Source of the DNA: an uncultured Brevundimonas sp.
GTDB lineage: Bacteria; Pseudomonadota; Alphaproteobacteria; Caulobacterales; Caulobacteraceae
Reading direction: 5' to 3'
Assembly (NCBI RefSeq): GCF_947305955.1
Contig: NZ_CAMZFB010000006.1
Span: forward strand, 1 to 64,000
DNA: 64,000 nt
Below, piece after piece: positions 19,105-27,286 of this stretch (the first letter of the stretch is position 1; every line of letters begins with the position of its first letter). A program made the translations under genes and the position numbers. A model generated the notes under the pieces. That model worked only from the letters and a program-made list of their open reading frames with translations, made no database searches and had not been told where the DNA came from.

Positions 19105-19983
19105 ATGGGCGGGCGCTGGACCAAGTTCAGCGAGAACGAAGCCAACCAGATCGCCAAGATCCGTGGCGAAATCGCCGCCATCGCCACCGAAGCCGGTCTG
19201 CCGATCGACGACTATCGCCGCATCGTGCAGATGGTGCAGAAGGGCGAGCGCGAGGCCCGTCAGGCCAAGAAGGAAATGGTCGAGGCCAACCTGCGCCTCG
19301 TGATCTCCATCGCCAAGAAATACACCAACCGTGGCCTGCAGTTCCTGGACCTGATCCAGGAAGGCAACATCGGTCTGATGAAGGCCGTCGACAAGTTCGA
19401 ATACCGCCGCGGCTACAAATTCTCGACCTATGCGACGTGGTGGATCCGTCAGGCTATCACCCGCTCCATCGCCGACCAGGCCCGTACCATCCGTATTCCG
19501 GTGCACATGATCGAGACGATCAACAAGATCGTCCGGACCCAGCGCCAGATGCTGCATGAAATCGGCCGCGAAGCGACGCCGGAAGAGCTGGCCGAACGTC
19601 TGGCCATGCCGCTGGAGAAGGTCCGCAAGGTTCTGAAGATCGCCAAGGAGCCGATCTCGCTGGAAACTCCGATCGGTGACGAGGAAGATTCGCACCTCGG
19701 CGATTTCATCGAGGACAAGAACGCTGTCCTGCCGATCGATGCGGCCATCCAGTCGAACCTGCGTGAAACCACCACGCGTGTTCTGGCCTCGCTGACCCCG
19801 CGTGAGGAACGTGTTCTGCGTATGCGCTTCGGCATCGGTATGAACACCGACCACACGCTGGAAGAAGTCGGCCAGCAGTTCTCGGTGACCCGCGAACGTA
19901 TTCGTCAGATCGAAGCGAAGGCTCTTCGCAAGCTGAAGCACCCGTCGCGGTCGCGTAAGCTGCGTTCCTTCCTCGACAGCTAA
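19105..19983 (+). CDS. rpoD: RpoD, C-terminal part (regions 2-4), same reading frame as 18061-19059
   Basis: [83 protein letters not shown] ... [41 protein letters not shown]; 19105-18061 is divisible by 3. Confidence 0.95.
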   Translation: MGGRWTKFSENEANQIAKIRGEIAAIATEAGLPIDDYRRIVQMVQKGEREARQAKKEMVEANLRLVISIAKKYTNRGLQFLDLIQEGNIGLMKAVDKFEYRRGYKFSTYATWWIRQAITRSIADQARTIRIPVHMIETINKIVRTQRQMLHEIGREATPEELAERLAMPLEKVRKVLKIAKEPISLETPIGDEEDSHLGDFIEDKNAVLPIDAAIQSNLRETTTRVLASLTPREERVLRMRFGIGMNTDHTLEEVGQQFSVTRERIRQIEAKALRKLKHPSRSRKLRSFLDS

Positions 19984-19999
19984 GCCGGATCACGGCAAG

Positions 20000-20027
20000 G
20001 GGCGGTGTGGGGAGCACCGCCCTTTTT
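20000..20027 (+). terminator. Rho-independent terminator after rpoD
   Basis: GGGCGGTG-tggggag-CACCGCCC-TTTTT. Confidence 0.8.
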
Positions 20028-20054
20028 CTACTTCTGCCCTGATCAAGGACGAGA

Positions 20055-20696
20055 ATGACGACGCCTAAACTGGTCATCTTCGATTTCGACGGGACGCTGG
20101 CAGACACCTATGGGTGGTTCCTGTCGATCCTGGACGATGCGATCGCCAAATTCCGGCTGTATAAACCGCATCCGGAAGAGGTCGAGGCCATGCGCGGGCT
20201 GTCGGCGCGTCAGGTCATGACCCGTATGAAGGTCCGTCCCTGGAAGCTTCCGGCCATCGTGCGCCATACGCGCCGCGAAAAGCTGAAGGCGGCCGCGACG
20301 ACCCAGCTTTTTGACGGCATCACCGAACTGATGCGCGACCTGCGTGCGGCGGGGATCAAGGTGGCGATCGTCAGCTCGGACACCACGGAGTCTGTGCGTC
20401 GGGTGCTGGATCGCGAGGGGATCGAGGTTGATCTGCTGAACTGCGGTGCCTCGCTGCACGGCAAGACCAACAAGTTCAAAAAGGTCCTGAAGCAGATGGG
20501 CGTGGACGCCAAGGACGCGGTTAGCGTCGGCGATGAAATCCGCGACATCGAAGCGGCCAAGCCGATCAACATGCGCTGTGGGGCCGTGTCGTGGGGCTAT
20601 ACCCTGCCGGAGGCTCTGGAGAGCCACCATCCGACCTATCTGTTCAGGGATGTCGCGCACATGCGCCAGATCCTGCTGGGACAGGCCGAGGCATAG
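20055..20696 (+). CDS. HAD-family hydrolase (phosphoglycolate phosphatase-like)
   Basis: N-terminal VIFDFDGTLADTYGWF, VAIVSSDTTESV, SVGDEIRDIEAAKPINMRCGAVSWGY. Confidence 0.9.
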   Translation: MTTPKLVIFDFDGTLADTYGWFLSILDDAIAKFRLYKPHPEEVEAMRGLSARQVMTRMKVRPWKLPAIVRHTRREKLKAAATTQLFDGITELMRDLRAAGIKVAIVSSDTTESVRRVLDREGIEVDLLNCGASLHGKTNKFKKVLKQMGVDAKDAVSVGDEIRDIEAAKPINMRCGAVSWGYTLPEALESHHPTYLFRDVAHMRQILLGQAEA

Positions 20697-20732
20697 GATT
20701 GAAAAGGGCGGCCCCATTCGGAGCCGCCTTTT

Positions 20733-21080
20733 TTAATGTTCGAGGATGGTCTCGAACCCGCCAAAGATCATGCGCCTGCCGTCGAAAGGCATGTCCATAT
20801 TGGCCATCTCCGGTTCCTGCTCCAGCTTTTCCCATGCGGCGTCGCAGGTGGCCTTGTCCGGCCAGACGATCCAGCCGATGACGATGGCCTCGTCCGCCTC
20901 CAGCTTGACCGACAGGGGGAAGCTGGTGAGCTTTCCATCGGGAATGTCGACGCCCCAGTTCTCGCTCATGGCGATAGCGCCGTGGCGTTGGAAGGCCGGC
21001 CATGTGGCGCGGGCGTGGGCCAGATAGCGGTCCTTGTCCGTGGTTTTCACGGGGGCGGCCATGATGCTGAGGTAGGTCAT
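20733..21080 (-). CDS. DUF1428 family protein
   Basis: MTYLSIMAAPVKTTDKDRYLAHARATWPAFQRHGAIAMSENWG... DMPFDGRRMIFGGFE. Confidence 0.8.
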   Translation of the reverse strand: MTYLSIMAAPVKTTDKDRYLAHARATWPAFQRHGAIAMSENWGVDIPDGKLTSFPLSVKLEADEAIVIGWIVWPDKATCDAAWEKLEQEPEMANMDMPFDGRRMIFGGFETILEH

Positions 21081-21093
21081 GATCTTCCTTCGG

Positions 21094-21582
21094 TTAGAGG
21101 CTGGATACGGCGGCTTCCAAGGTCGCAATGTCGATCTTGCCCATGGTCTGCATGGCCGCGAAGGCCGCGCTGGCGCGGGCGGGTACCGGGTCACTCAAGA
21201 GGTCTAGCAATCGTTGCGGGGTGATCTGCCAGTTGACGCCCCAGCGATCCTTGCACCAGCCGCAGGCGCTCTCCGCACCGCCATTGCCGACGATGGCGTG
21301 CCAGAGGCGATCCGTTTCAGCCTGATCTTCGGTGGCGATCATGAAGGACACGGCCTCGGTCTGGGGAAAGATCGGGCCGCCGTTGAGGCCGCTGAAATGC
21401 CGCCCCATCAGGGTGAAGTCGACGACCAGTTCCTCGCCCGCCGCGGTCGAGGGATTGTCGCCGGGTGCATTGACGATGCGCGTGATACGGCTGTCGGGCA
21501 GACCCAGTGATATGTAGAATTCGGCGGCCTTTCCGGCTTGGCCGTGGTCGAACCAGATAACGGTGACGAGATCGCGGGCCAT
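21094..21582 (-). CDS. VOC/PhnB-like (3-demethylubiquinone methyltransferase-type) protein
   Basis: TVIWFDHGQAGKAAEFYISLG..., FTLMGRHFSGLNGGP, ACGWCKDRWGVNWQITPQRLLDLLSD. Confidence 0.88.
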   Translation of the reverse strand: MARDLVTVIWFDHGQAGKAAEFYISLGLPDSRITRIVNAPGDNPSTAAGEELVVDFTLMGRHFSGLNGGPIFPQTEAVSFMIATEDQAETDRLWHAIVGNGGAESACGWCKDRWGVNWQITPQRLLDLLSDPVPARASAAFAAMQTMGKIDIATLEAAVSSL

Positions 21583-22052
21583 CAGCCCTTTGCCTTTGCC
21601 TTGGCGTTGAGGCGTTCGGCGACTTCGGCCAGTTGGGCGGCGGCCATGCCCCAGCCCTGTTCAAAGCCCATGTCGCGGTGCTTGCTGGCGGCGGCTTCGT
21701 TCCAATGGAGGGCTTCGGCGGTGTAGCGGGTGCCGTCGCCGTCCGGCTCGAAACGGTCGAAGCGGACGAAGGCCATGTCGTCGGCCTGTGGTTCCCAGCC
21801 CTCGGTCATGGCTCCGGTGGTGACGAGCAGGCGCGCGGTTTGGACCTCGAGGACCACACCCTTGTAGCTGTGTTGCTCGCCGTCGGGGGATTGCATAACG
21901 ATGTCGGCGCGGCCGCCGGGGCGCAGGTCGTAATCGACAACGGGCGTCGTCCACGGTCGCGGCGTGAACCATTCGCTCGCGTGGTCGATAAAGGCCGTCC
22001 AGACGGTCTCGGGCGGAGCGGCGATGTGGCGGCTGACGCTGAGGCGGGTCAT
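21582..22052 (-). CDS. SRPBCC/AHSA1-family protein
   Basis: SRHIAAPPETVWTAFIDHASEWFTPRPW..., GMAAAQLAEVAERLNAKAK. Confidence 0.85.
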   Translation of the reverse strand: MTRLSVSRHIAAPPETVWTAFIDHASEWFTPRPWTTPVVDYDLRPGGRADIVMQSPDGEQHSYKGVVLEVQTARLLVTTGAMTEGWEPQADDMAFVRFDRFEPDGDGTRYTAEALHWNEAAASKHRDMGFEQGWGMAAAQLAEVAERLNAKAKAKG

Positions 22053-22468
22053 GGCTGGTCCTGCGGAGGAACGGCGGCGGGGTCCATCCAGAACAGTTCC
22101 CAGATGTGGCCGTCGGGGTCGGCGACGCTGCGGCTGTACATGAAGCCGAGGTCCTGTTCGGGATTGGGATCGGCTGTGCCGCCTGCCGTAGGGGCGGCGT
22201 CGGTTAGCCTGTCCACTTCGGCGCGGTCATCGAGGTTGAGGGCGCACATGACCTGTGCCGAGGCGTGGGCGTCGGGAATGACGCGTGAGGTGAAGGTGCG
22301 CCATTTCTCGTGCGTCAGCAGCATGGCGTAGATGGTGTCCGACCAGACCATGCACAGCGCGGTATCGTCGCTGAACGCCGGATTTTTGCGCCAGCCGAGG
22401 GCGGCATAGAAGCTCTCGGTCCTGCCAAGGTCGGTGGACGGCAGGTTGACGAAAATCATACGCGCCAT
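22049..22468 (-). CDS. VOC-family (glyoxalase-like) protein
   Basis: MARMIFVNLPSTDLGRTESFYAALGWRKNPAFSDD... SVADPDGHIWELFWMDP. Confidence 0.87.
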   Translation of the reverse strand: MARMIFVNLPSTDLGRTESFYAALGWRKNPAFSDDTALCMVWSDTIYAMLLTHEKWRTFTSRVIPDAHASAQVMCALNLDDRAEVDRLTDAAPTAGGTADPNPEQDLGFMYSRSVADPDGHIWELFWMDPAAVPPQDQP

Positions 22469-22567
22469 CTCGGATATCCTTGTGATGATCAGGAGCCGAG
22501 AAGGCGCGTATAATGTTGTGCGGTCAAGTTTTTGCGATTCAAAGTTGCGTGACGCGCGTCTGACGCA

Positions 22568-22951
22568 TCAGCCGCCGAAGTGGACGAAGCTCATCTTGTT
22601 GCCTTCGGGATCGCGCACATAGCCGCCGAAAAAGTGCGGGCCATAGTGGGGGCGCGGGCCGGGCTCGCCCTCGCTGGTGCCGCCATTGGCGAGCGCCGCT
22701 TCATAGGCTTTGCGGACATCGTCCTGCGAGGCGCACAGGAAACCTGTCATCTGGCCGTTGCCGGGGGCGGCGGCCTCACCGTTGAACGGCTTGCACACCC
22801 ACACCTTGCCGCCGCCGGGCAGATCATAGCTGACGGCATTGGGGGCGTAGTCGAGATAAAGCTTGCCGCCGATATGCGGCATGATGGCATCATAGAAGGG
22901 GAGGACGGCAGCGACGTCGTTCACGCCGATGGTCACATAGGCAAGGGTCAT
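22568..22951 (-). CDS. VOC-family (glyoxalase-like) protein
   Basis: MTLAYVTIGVNDVAAVLPFYDAIM... GGYVRDPEGNKMSFVHFGG. Confidence 0.87.
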   Translation of the reverse strand: MTLAYVTIGVNDVAAVLPFYDAIMPHIGGKLYLDYAPNAVSYDLPGGGKVWVCKPFNGEAAAPGNGQMTGFLCASQDDVRKAYEAALANGGTSEGEPGPRPHYGPHFFGGYVRDPEGNKMSFVHFGG

Positions 22952-23023
22952 CCCACGCTCCGGTCGCAAGAACAAAGATGGAACTTTGTAATGCGACCGG
23001 CGAGGGTCTGACAAGCGCGTCGT

Positions 23024-23072
23024 TCAGGCCTTGGTGTCGAGCAGGGTGCCGAGCATGGTGTCGGCGGTGCGG
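23024..23072. repeat. left copy of 49-bp direct repeat flanking the methyltransferase island
   Basis: 47/49 identical to 24850-24898; equivalent to the last 15 codons plus stop of the gene at 24850-25062. Confidence 0.85.
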
Positions 23073-23229
23073 ATACCACGTCGCACCGTTAACCTCGGTT
23101 CGTGCCAGGTTAACGCAGGCGAAGTACGGACTTGAATGGGTAACAGTGATTTGTGTAGCGTGGAAATCTCTCAGGATCGATTTTTGCTACAGGAGATCGA
23201 TCAAGCCTTAGAAAGAGTAATTGGCGATC

Positions 23230-23928
23230 ATGGAAGATAAATCAAAGATCTGTTATAGTATTGCTAATTCTATTGTTTCTATGATGCCGGAAGGGTGTCC
23301 TTATCCGGAGTGGAGTAAGGATTCATTTTTAAGATCGCTTCAAAATAATGCTCGTATATTGGACGTAGGATGTGGAAATAATTCTCCACGTTTTACCAAA
23401 GATATAGTTCCATCCTGCTACTACATTGGTCTGGATGTCGGGGATTATAATCAGGGCGATGATAATCCTGCGGACGAGTATGTAATTTCTTCATCAGAAA
23501 AATTTGTTTCAACGATATATAAATATGCGGACAGTGTAGATGCAGTGATATCGACCCATAATATTGAGCATTGTGATGATCGATATGGTGTGGTCGAGGC
23601 TATGGCAAAGTCGCTTAACGTGGGGGGGAAGGCTTACCTGTCGTTTCCATGCGCAGATAGTGTGTCATTCCCTAATCGCGTGGGAACTTTGAACTATTTT
23701 GATGATGGATCCCACGTTGGAGATCCTCCGGACTTCGGTAAAGTCATTTCGATATTGGTTGAGAGTGGATTAAGTATCGTTTTTGCTTCTTCTCGATTTC
23801 AGCCGCCTATTCATTGGATTTTAGGCCTGGGAAATGAAGAGCAGTCCGCCAAGGATGGCGACCTAAAGGAAGGCATTTGGTGTTATTGGGGGTTTGAGAG
23901 TATTATTGTAGCAGAGAGAAAGAAATAA
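23230..23928 (+). CDS. class I SAM-dependent methyltransferase (paralogue A)
   Basis: ARILDVGCGNNSPRF motif I, HNIEHCDDRYGVVEAMAKSLNVGGKAYLSFP; AT-rich; close paralogue of the next gene. Confidence 0.85.
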   Translation: MEDKSKICYSIANSIVSMMPEGCPYPEWSKDSFLRSLQNNARILDVGCGNNSPRFTKDIVPSCYYIGLDVGDYNQGDDNPADEYVISSSEKFVSTIYKYADSVDAVISTHNIEHCDDRYGVVEAMAKSLNVGGKAYLSFPCADSVSFPNRVGTLNYFDDGSHVGDPPDFGKVISILVESGLSIVFASSRFQPPIHWILGLGNEEQSAKDGDLKEGIWCYWGFESIIVAERKK

Positions 23929-24011
23929 TATTTATAAATTTCTTAGTTACTCGCTAGTACAAGTTCTCGTGCTTTGTCGTGAAATAGACATTATATATAG
24001 GTGTGGAATCC

Positions 24012-24707
24012 GTGGAAGAAAAATCGCAAATCTGTCTGGATATGGCCCATAAGCTATTTTCCATGATCCCCGAGGGAGGGCACTATCCTGAATGGGGTAG
24101 AGAAGCTTTTCTTGAGTCGTTATCACCGGAGGCGCGTATCCTGGATGTAGGGTGTGGAAATGGATCTCCTCGCTTAACCAAGAATATACTTCCATCCTGT
24201 TATTATGTTGGTCTTGATGTTGCTGACTACAATCAAGACCCTGACAATCCTTCGGATGAATATATCCTATCTACATCTGAGAGGTTTAGGTCAGAGATCT
24301 ATAAATATGCCGACAGTATGGATGCAGTAATGTCATGGCATAATATCGAACACTGTGAAGATCGATACGGTGTTGTTGATGCCATGGCTAAAGCATTGAG
24401 AGTCGGCGGTAAAATCTATATTTCATTTCCATGTGCGGAGAGTGTGAATTTCCCTAGCCGCGCAGGCACTCTAAACTATTATGATGATGCCACCCACGTT
24501 GGCGAGCCTCCGGATTTCGGCAAAGTAGTTTCAATTTTGTCTCAGAACGGGTTGAGCATCATCTACGCCGCATCTCGTTATCAACCGCCGATCCACTGGC
24601 TTGTTGGTCTAGGAAATGATGAGTTGTCGACCCGTGACGGCGTTCTTAAAGATGGGACCTGGCGCTATTGGGGCTTTGAGTGCCTGATTTGGGCAGAACG
24701 GCGCTAA
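24012..24707 (+). CDS. class I SAM-dependent methyltransferase (paralogue B)
   Basis: ARILDVGCGNGSPRL, HNIEHCEDRYGVVDAMAKALRVGGKIYISFP; start chosen at the GTG that aligns with paralogue A; the alternative GTG is at 24003. Confidence 0.85.
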   Translation: MEEKSQICLDMAHKLFSMIPEGGHYPEWGREAFLESLSPEARILDVGCGNGSPRLTKNILPSCYYVGLDVADYNQDPDNPSDEYILSTSERFRSEIYKYADSMDAVMSWHNIEHCEDRYGVVDAMAKALRVGGKIYISFPCAESVNFPSRAGTLNYYDDATHVGEPPDFGKVVSILSQNGLSIIYAASRYQPPIHWLVGLGNDELSTRDGVLKDGTWRYWGFECLIWAERR

Positions 24708-24748
24708 CTTCGTCTTCGGGATGGGTGTGGTTCTGCGGGCGCACTATT

Positions 24749-24778
24749 CGGGTCAAAGCGCACTAACGCTTTGACCCG
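24749..24778 (+). terminator. hairpin downstream of methyltransferase B
   Basis: Perfect 12-bp stem CGGGTCAAAGCG-cactaa-CGCTTTGACCCG; no strong T-tract. Confidence 0.5.
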
Positions 24779-24849
24779 CTTGCTATCCAACAGCCGATTA
24801 GGGGAGATCAGCTTTCCGCGCTCGACACCGCGCACTTATTCTTTAGCCC

Positions 24850-24898
24850 TCAGGCCTTGGTGTCGAGGAGGGTGCCGAGCATGGCGTCGGCGGTGCGG
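24850..24898. repeat. right copy of 49-bp direct repeat
   Basis: 47/49 identical to 23024-23072; starts exactly at the stop codon of the 24850-25062 gene. Confidence 0.85.
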
Positions 24899-25062
24899 GT
24901 GACGGCGAGGCTGGCGGCCAGCTGGGTGCGGGCGGCGGCGGCTTCGACCGAGCCGGTCTGGACGTTCTGGAGCGGGGCGACGGCGGTCTTACGGGCCACG
25001 GCCTCGAGGCGGTCGGCGGCGGCTTGCGGGGCGACGGTGGTGGTCGGAAGCGATTGAAGCAT
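24850..25062 (-). CDS. small protein with C-terminus resembling flagellar rod/hook C-terminal motif
   Basis: MLQSLPTTTVAPQAAADRLEAVARKT...SLAVTRTADAMLGTLLDTKA. Confidence 0.6.
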   Translation of the reverse strand: MLQSLPTTTVAPQAAADRLEAVARKTAVAPLQNVQTGSVEAAAARTQLAASLAVTRTADAMLGTLLDTKA

Positions 25063-25277
25063 GACCTGATCCCGTGAAATGCCCCCAAGGGGGAGGGGCG
25101 AGTGGGGCCAGATTGCCACGGTTTGCGTCAATGGGGAATGAACCAAGATGGTGAACGCCGATTTCGCCCCACCGCGGCCTTGTTTCATGTATATAGCGCA
25201 CCGATCGCCCGGCCCGAGGACCGTCCTCTGGCCGGGCGCGACCGTTTTAGGTCGAGTTCTATTTAGATCGTATATCC

Positions 25278-27224
25278 ATGCCATTTCCAGCCGTTCATCC
25301 TGCGTTAGACCGCGCTCTCTCCAAGAAAGGGTACGCTGAACCGACTTCGGTTCAGGCTGCCGTGTTGGAAGTCGGGCATGGGGATGCAGATCTGCTGGTA
25401 TCGGCGCAGACGGGTTCGGGTAAAACCGTAGCCTTTGGTCTGGCCGCTGCCTCTACACTCTTCGACGGCGAAGAGAACCTCGGTCAAGCCGGCGCTCCGC
25501 TGATGCTCGCCATTGCTCCAACCCGCGAACTGGCCCTGCAGGTCGCCGCCGAGCTGTCGTGGCTCTACGGTGAAGCCGGTGCCAAGATCACCACCTGCGT
25601 CGGTGGCATGGATTCCCGCAAGGAAGCCCGCGCCCTCAGCTTCGGCACGCACATCGTGGTGGGCACGCCCGGCCGTCTGAAGGACCACATCGACCGTGGT
25701 GCTCTGGACCTGTCGGCGGCGCGCGTCATCGTGCTCGACGAAGCCGATGAAATGCTGGACATGGGCTTCCGCGAGGACCTCGAGTACATCCTCGAGCAAG
25801 CGCCGGAAGACCGTCGTACCCTGCTGTTCTCGGCCACCATCGCCCGTGACATCGCTGTTCTGGCCAAGCGTTACCAGCGCGACGCCGTGCGTATCGACAC
25901 CGTCGACCGCAGCCAGCCGCACAACGACATCGAATACCGCGCCATGCGCCTGTATCCGAACCAGATCGAACATGCGGTCGTGAACGTGCTGCGCTACTTC
26001 GAAGCGCCCGCCGTTCTGGTCTTCTGCTCGACCCGTGCCAGCGTGAACCACCTGCAGGCTGCCCTGCTGGAGCGCGGCTTCGGCTCGGTCGCCCTGTCGG
26101 GTGAGATGGGGCAGCGCGAGCGTAACGAAGCCCTGCAAGCGCTGCGTGATGGCCGTGCCCGCGTCTGCGTCGCCACCGACGTGGCCGCCCGTGGCCTCGA
26201 CCTGCCGGACCTGGGTCTGGTGATCCACGCTGAACTGCCGATCAACAAGGCCACCATGCTGCACCGTTCGGGCCGGACGGGCCGTGCGGGCAAGAAGGGC
26301 ATCTCGGTCATGCTGGTTCCGGCTTCGCGCCGCCGCAAGGCTGAAATGCTGCTGCACTCGGCCGGTGTCGAAGCTGTGTGGTCGGCTGTGCCGAGCGCCG
26401 AGGAAATCCTCGAGAAGGACGAACAGCGCCTGCTGGCCGCCCCGATCTTTGCCGAAGAGGCGAACGAGGACGATGCAGGCCTGATCGCGCAAATGGTCAA
26501 GGAGCGTACGCCGGAAGAACTGGCCACCGCCGTGATCAACATGCTGCGCAAGAACCTGCCGGCACCGGAAGAGGTTAACGATCCGGGCGAAGGCCCGCAG
26601 CGCAAGCGCCGCGAGGACGGCTTCGACAAGGGTGCCGCCGGTGCTTCGCCGTTCGACCGCCTGTCGTCGGAAGAGTGCAGCTGGTTCCGCATGGACATCG
26701 GCCGCAACCGCAATGCCGATCCCAAGTGGCTGATCCCGATGATCTGCCGCATCGGTGGCATCACCAAGCAACAGATCGGCTCGATCAAGACCTTCCCCGA
26801 AGAGACCCGTTTCGAGATCGCAAACACCCACGTGGATGCCTTCGCCAAACTGGCCCAGATGAACACCGAAGAGGCGAACATCACGCCGTCGGAAGCCCCG
26901 CACGCGGGCATGTTCAAGGGCGGTCGCGACCGCAATTTCGGTGACCGTGGCCCGCGCGAGGGTGGTCGTCCGCCGTTCGCCCGCAAGCCGTTCGGTGACC
27001 GCGACCGTGGCGAGCGTTCGGATCGTCCGCGCGGCGAGTGGAAGGAACGCGGCGAGTTCAAACCGCGCGAGGGCGGTGACCGTCCGGACCGTGGCGCCAA
27101 GCCGTTCCGTCCCAAGCCCGCTGGCGGTTTCGCCGGTAAGCCGTCGGGTGGCTTCAAGGGCGGTGCGGGCAAGCCTGCCTTTGCCGGCAAGGGCGGCCCG
27201 CGCAAGGCCAAGCGCTTCGACTGA
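25278..27224 (+). CDS. DEAD-box ATP-dependent RNA helicase with DbpA-type RNA-binding domain and Arg/Gly-rich tail
   Basis: SAQTGSGKTVAFG, APTRELALQ, VLDEADEMLDMGF, LLFSATIA, ATDVAARGLDLPD, HRSGRTGRAG; C-terminal WFRMDIGRNRNADPKWLIPMICRIGGITKQQIGSIKTF. Confidence 0.96.
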   Translation: MPFPAVHPALDRALSKKGYAEPTSVQAAVLEVGHGDADLLVSAQTGSGKTVAFGLAAASTLFDGEENLGQAGAPLMLAIAPTRELALQVAAELSWLYGEAGAKITTCVGGMDSRKEARALSFGTHIVVGTPGRLKDHIDRGALDLSAARVIVLDEADEMLDMGFREDLEYILEQAPEDRRTLLFSATIARDIAVLAKRYQRDAVRIDTVDRSQPHNDIEYRAMRLYPNQIEHAVVNVLRYFEAPAVLVFCSTRASVNHLQAALLERGFGSVALSGEMGQRERNEALQALRDGRARVCVATDVAARGLDLPDLGLVIHAELPINKATMLHRSGRTGRAGKKGISVMLVPASRRRKAEMLLHSAGVEAVWSAVPSAEEILEKDEQRLLAAPIFAEEANEDDAGLIAQMVKERTPEELATAVINMLRKNLPAPEEVNDPGEGPQRKRREDGFDKGAAGASPFDRLSSEECSWFRMDIGRNRNADPKWLIPMICRIGGITKQQIGSIKTFPEETRFEIANTHVDAFAKLAQMNTEEANITPSEAPHAGMFKGGRDRNFGDRGPREGGRPPFARKPFGDRDRGERSDRPRGEWKERGEFKPREGGDRPDRGAKPFRPKPAGGFAGKPSGGFKGGAGKPAFAGKGGPRKAKRFD

Positions 27225-27252
27225 TTGACGCGCTAACGCTGATAGATGAAGG

Positions 27253-27286
27253 TGCCTCCGGAAGCGATTTCGGAGGCATTTTCTTT
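27253..27286 (+). promoter_or_regulatory. terminator-like hairpin containing the Shine-Dalgarno of the next gene
   Basis: TGCCTCCG-gaagcgattt-CGGAGGCA-TTTTCTTT-ATG; GGAGG 27272-27276 lies in the 3' arm. Confidence 0.7.

Noticed and set aside
17695-19941. 748-aa minus-strand ORF antisense to rpoD
   Set aside because: Shadow ORF; translation is compositionally biased and rpoD on the plus strand is unmistakable. It does not explain the TAA in rpoD.
23089-23116. Two GTTAAC motifs resembling CtrA half-sites near the methyltransferase island
   Set aside because: Spacing does not match the TTAA-N7-TTAA CtrA consensus.
25305-26903. 532-aa and 405-aa minus-strand ORFs opposite the DEAD-box helicase
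   Set aside because: Antisense frames of a clear helicase gene; no family motifs.
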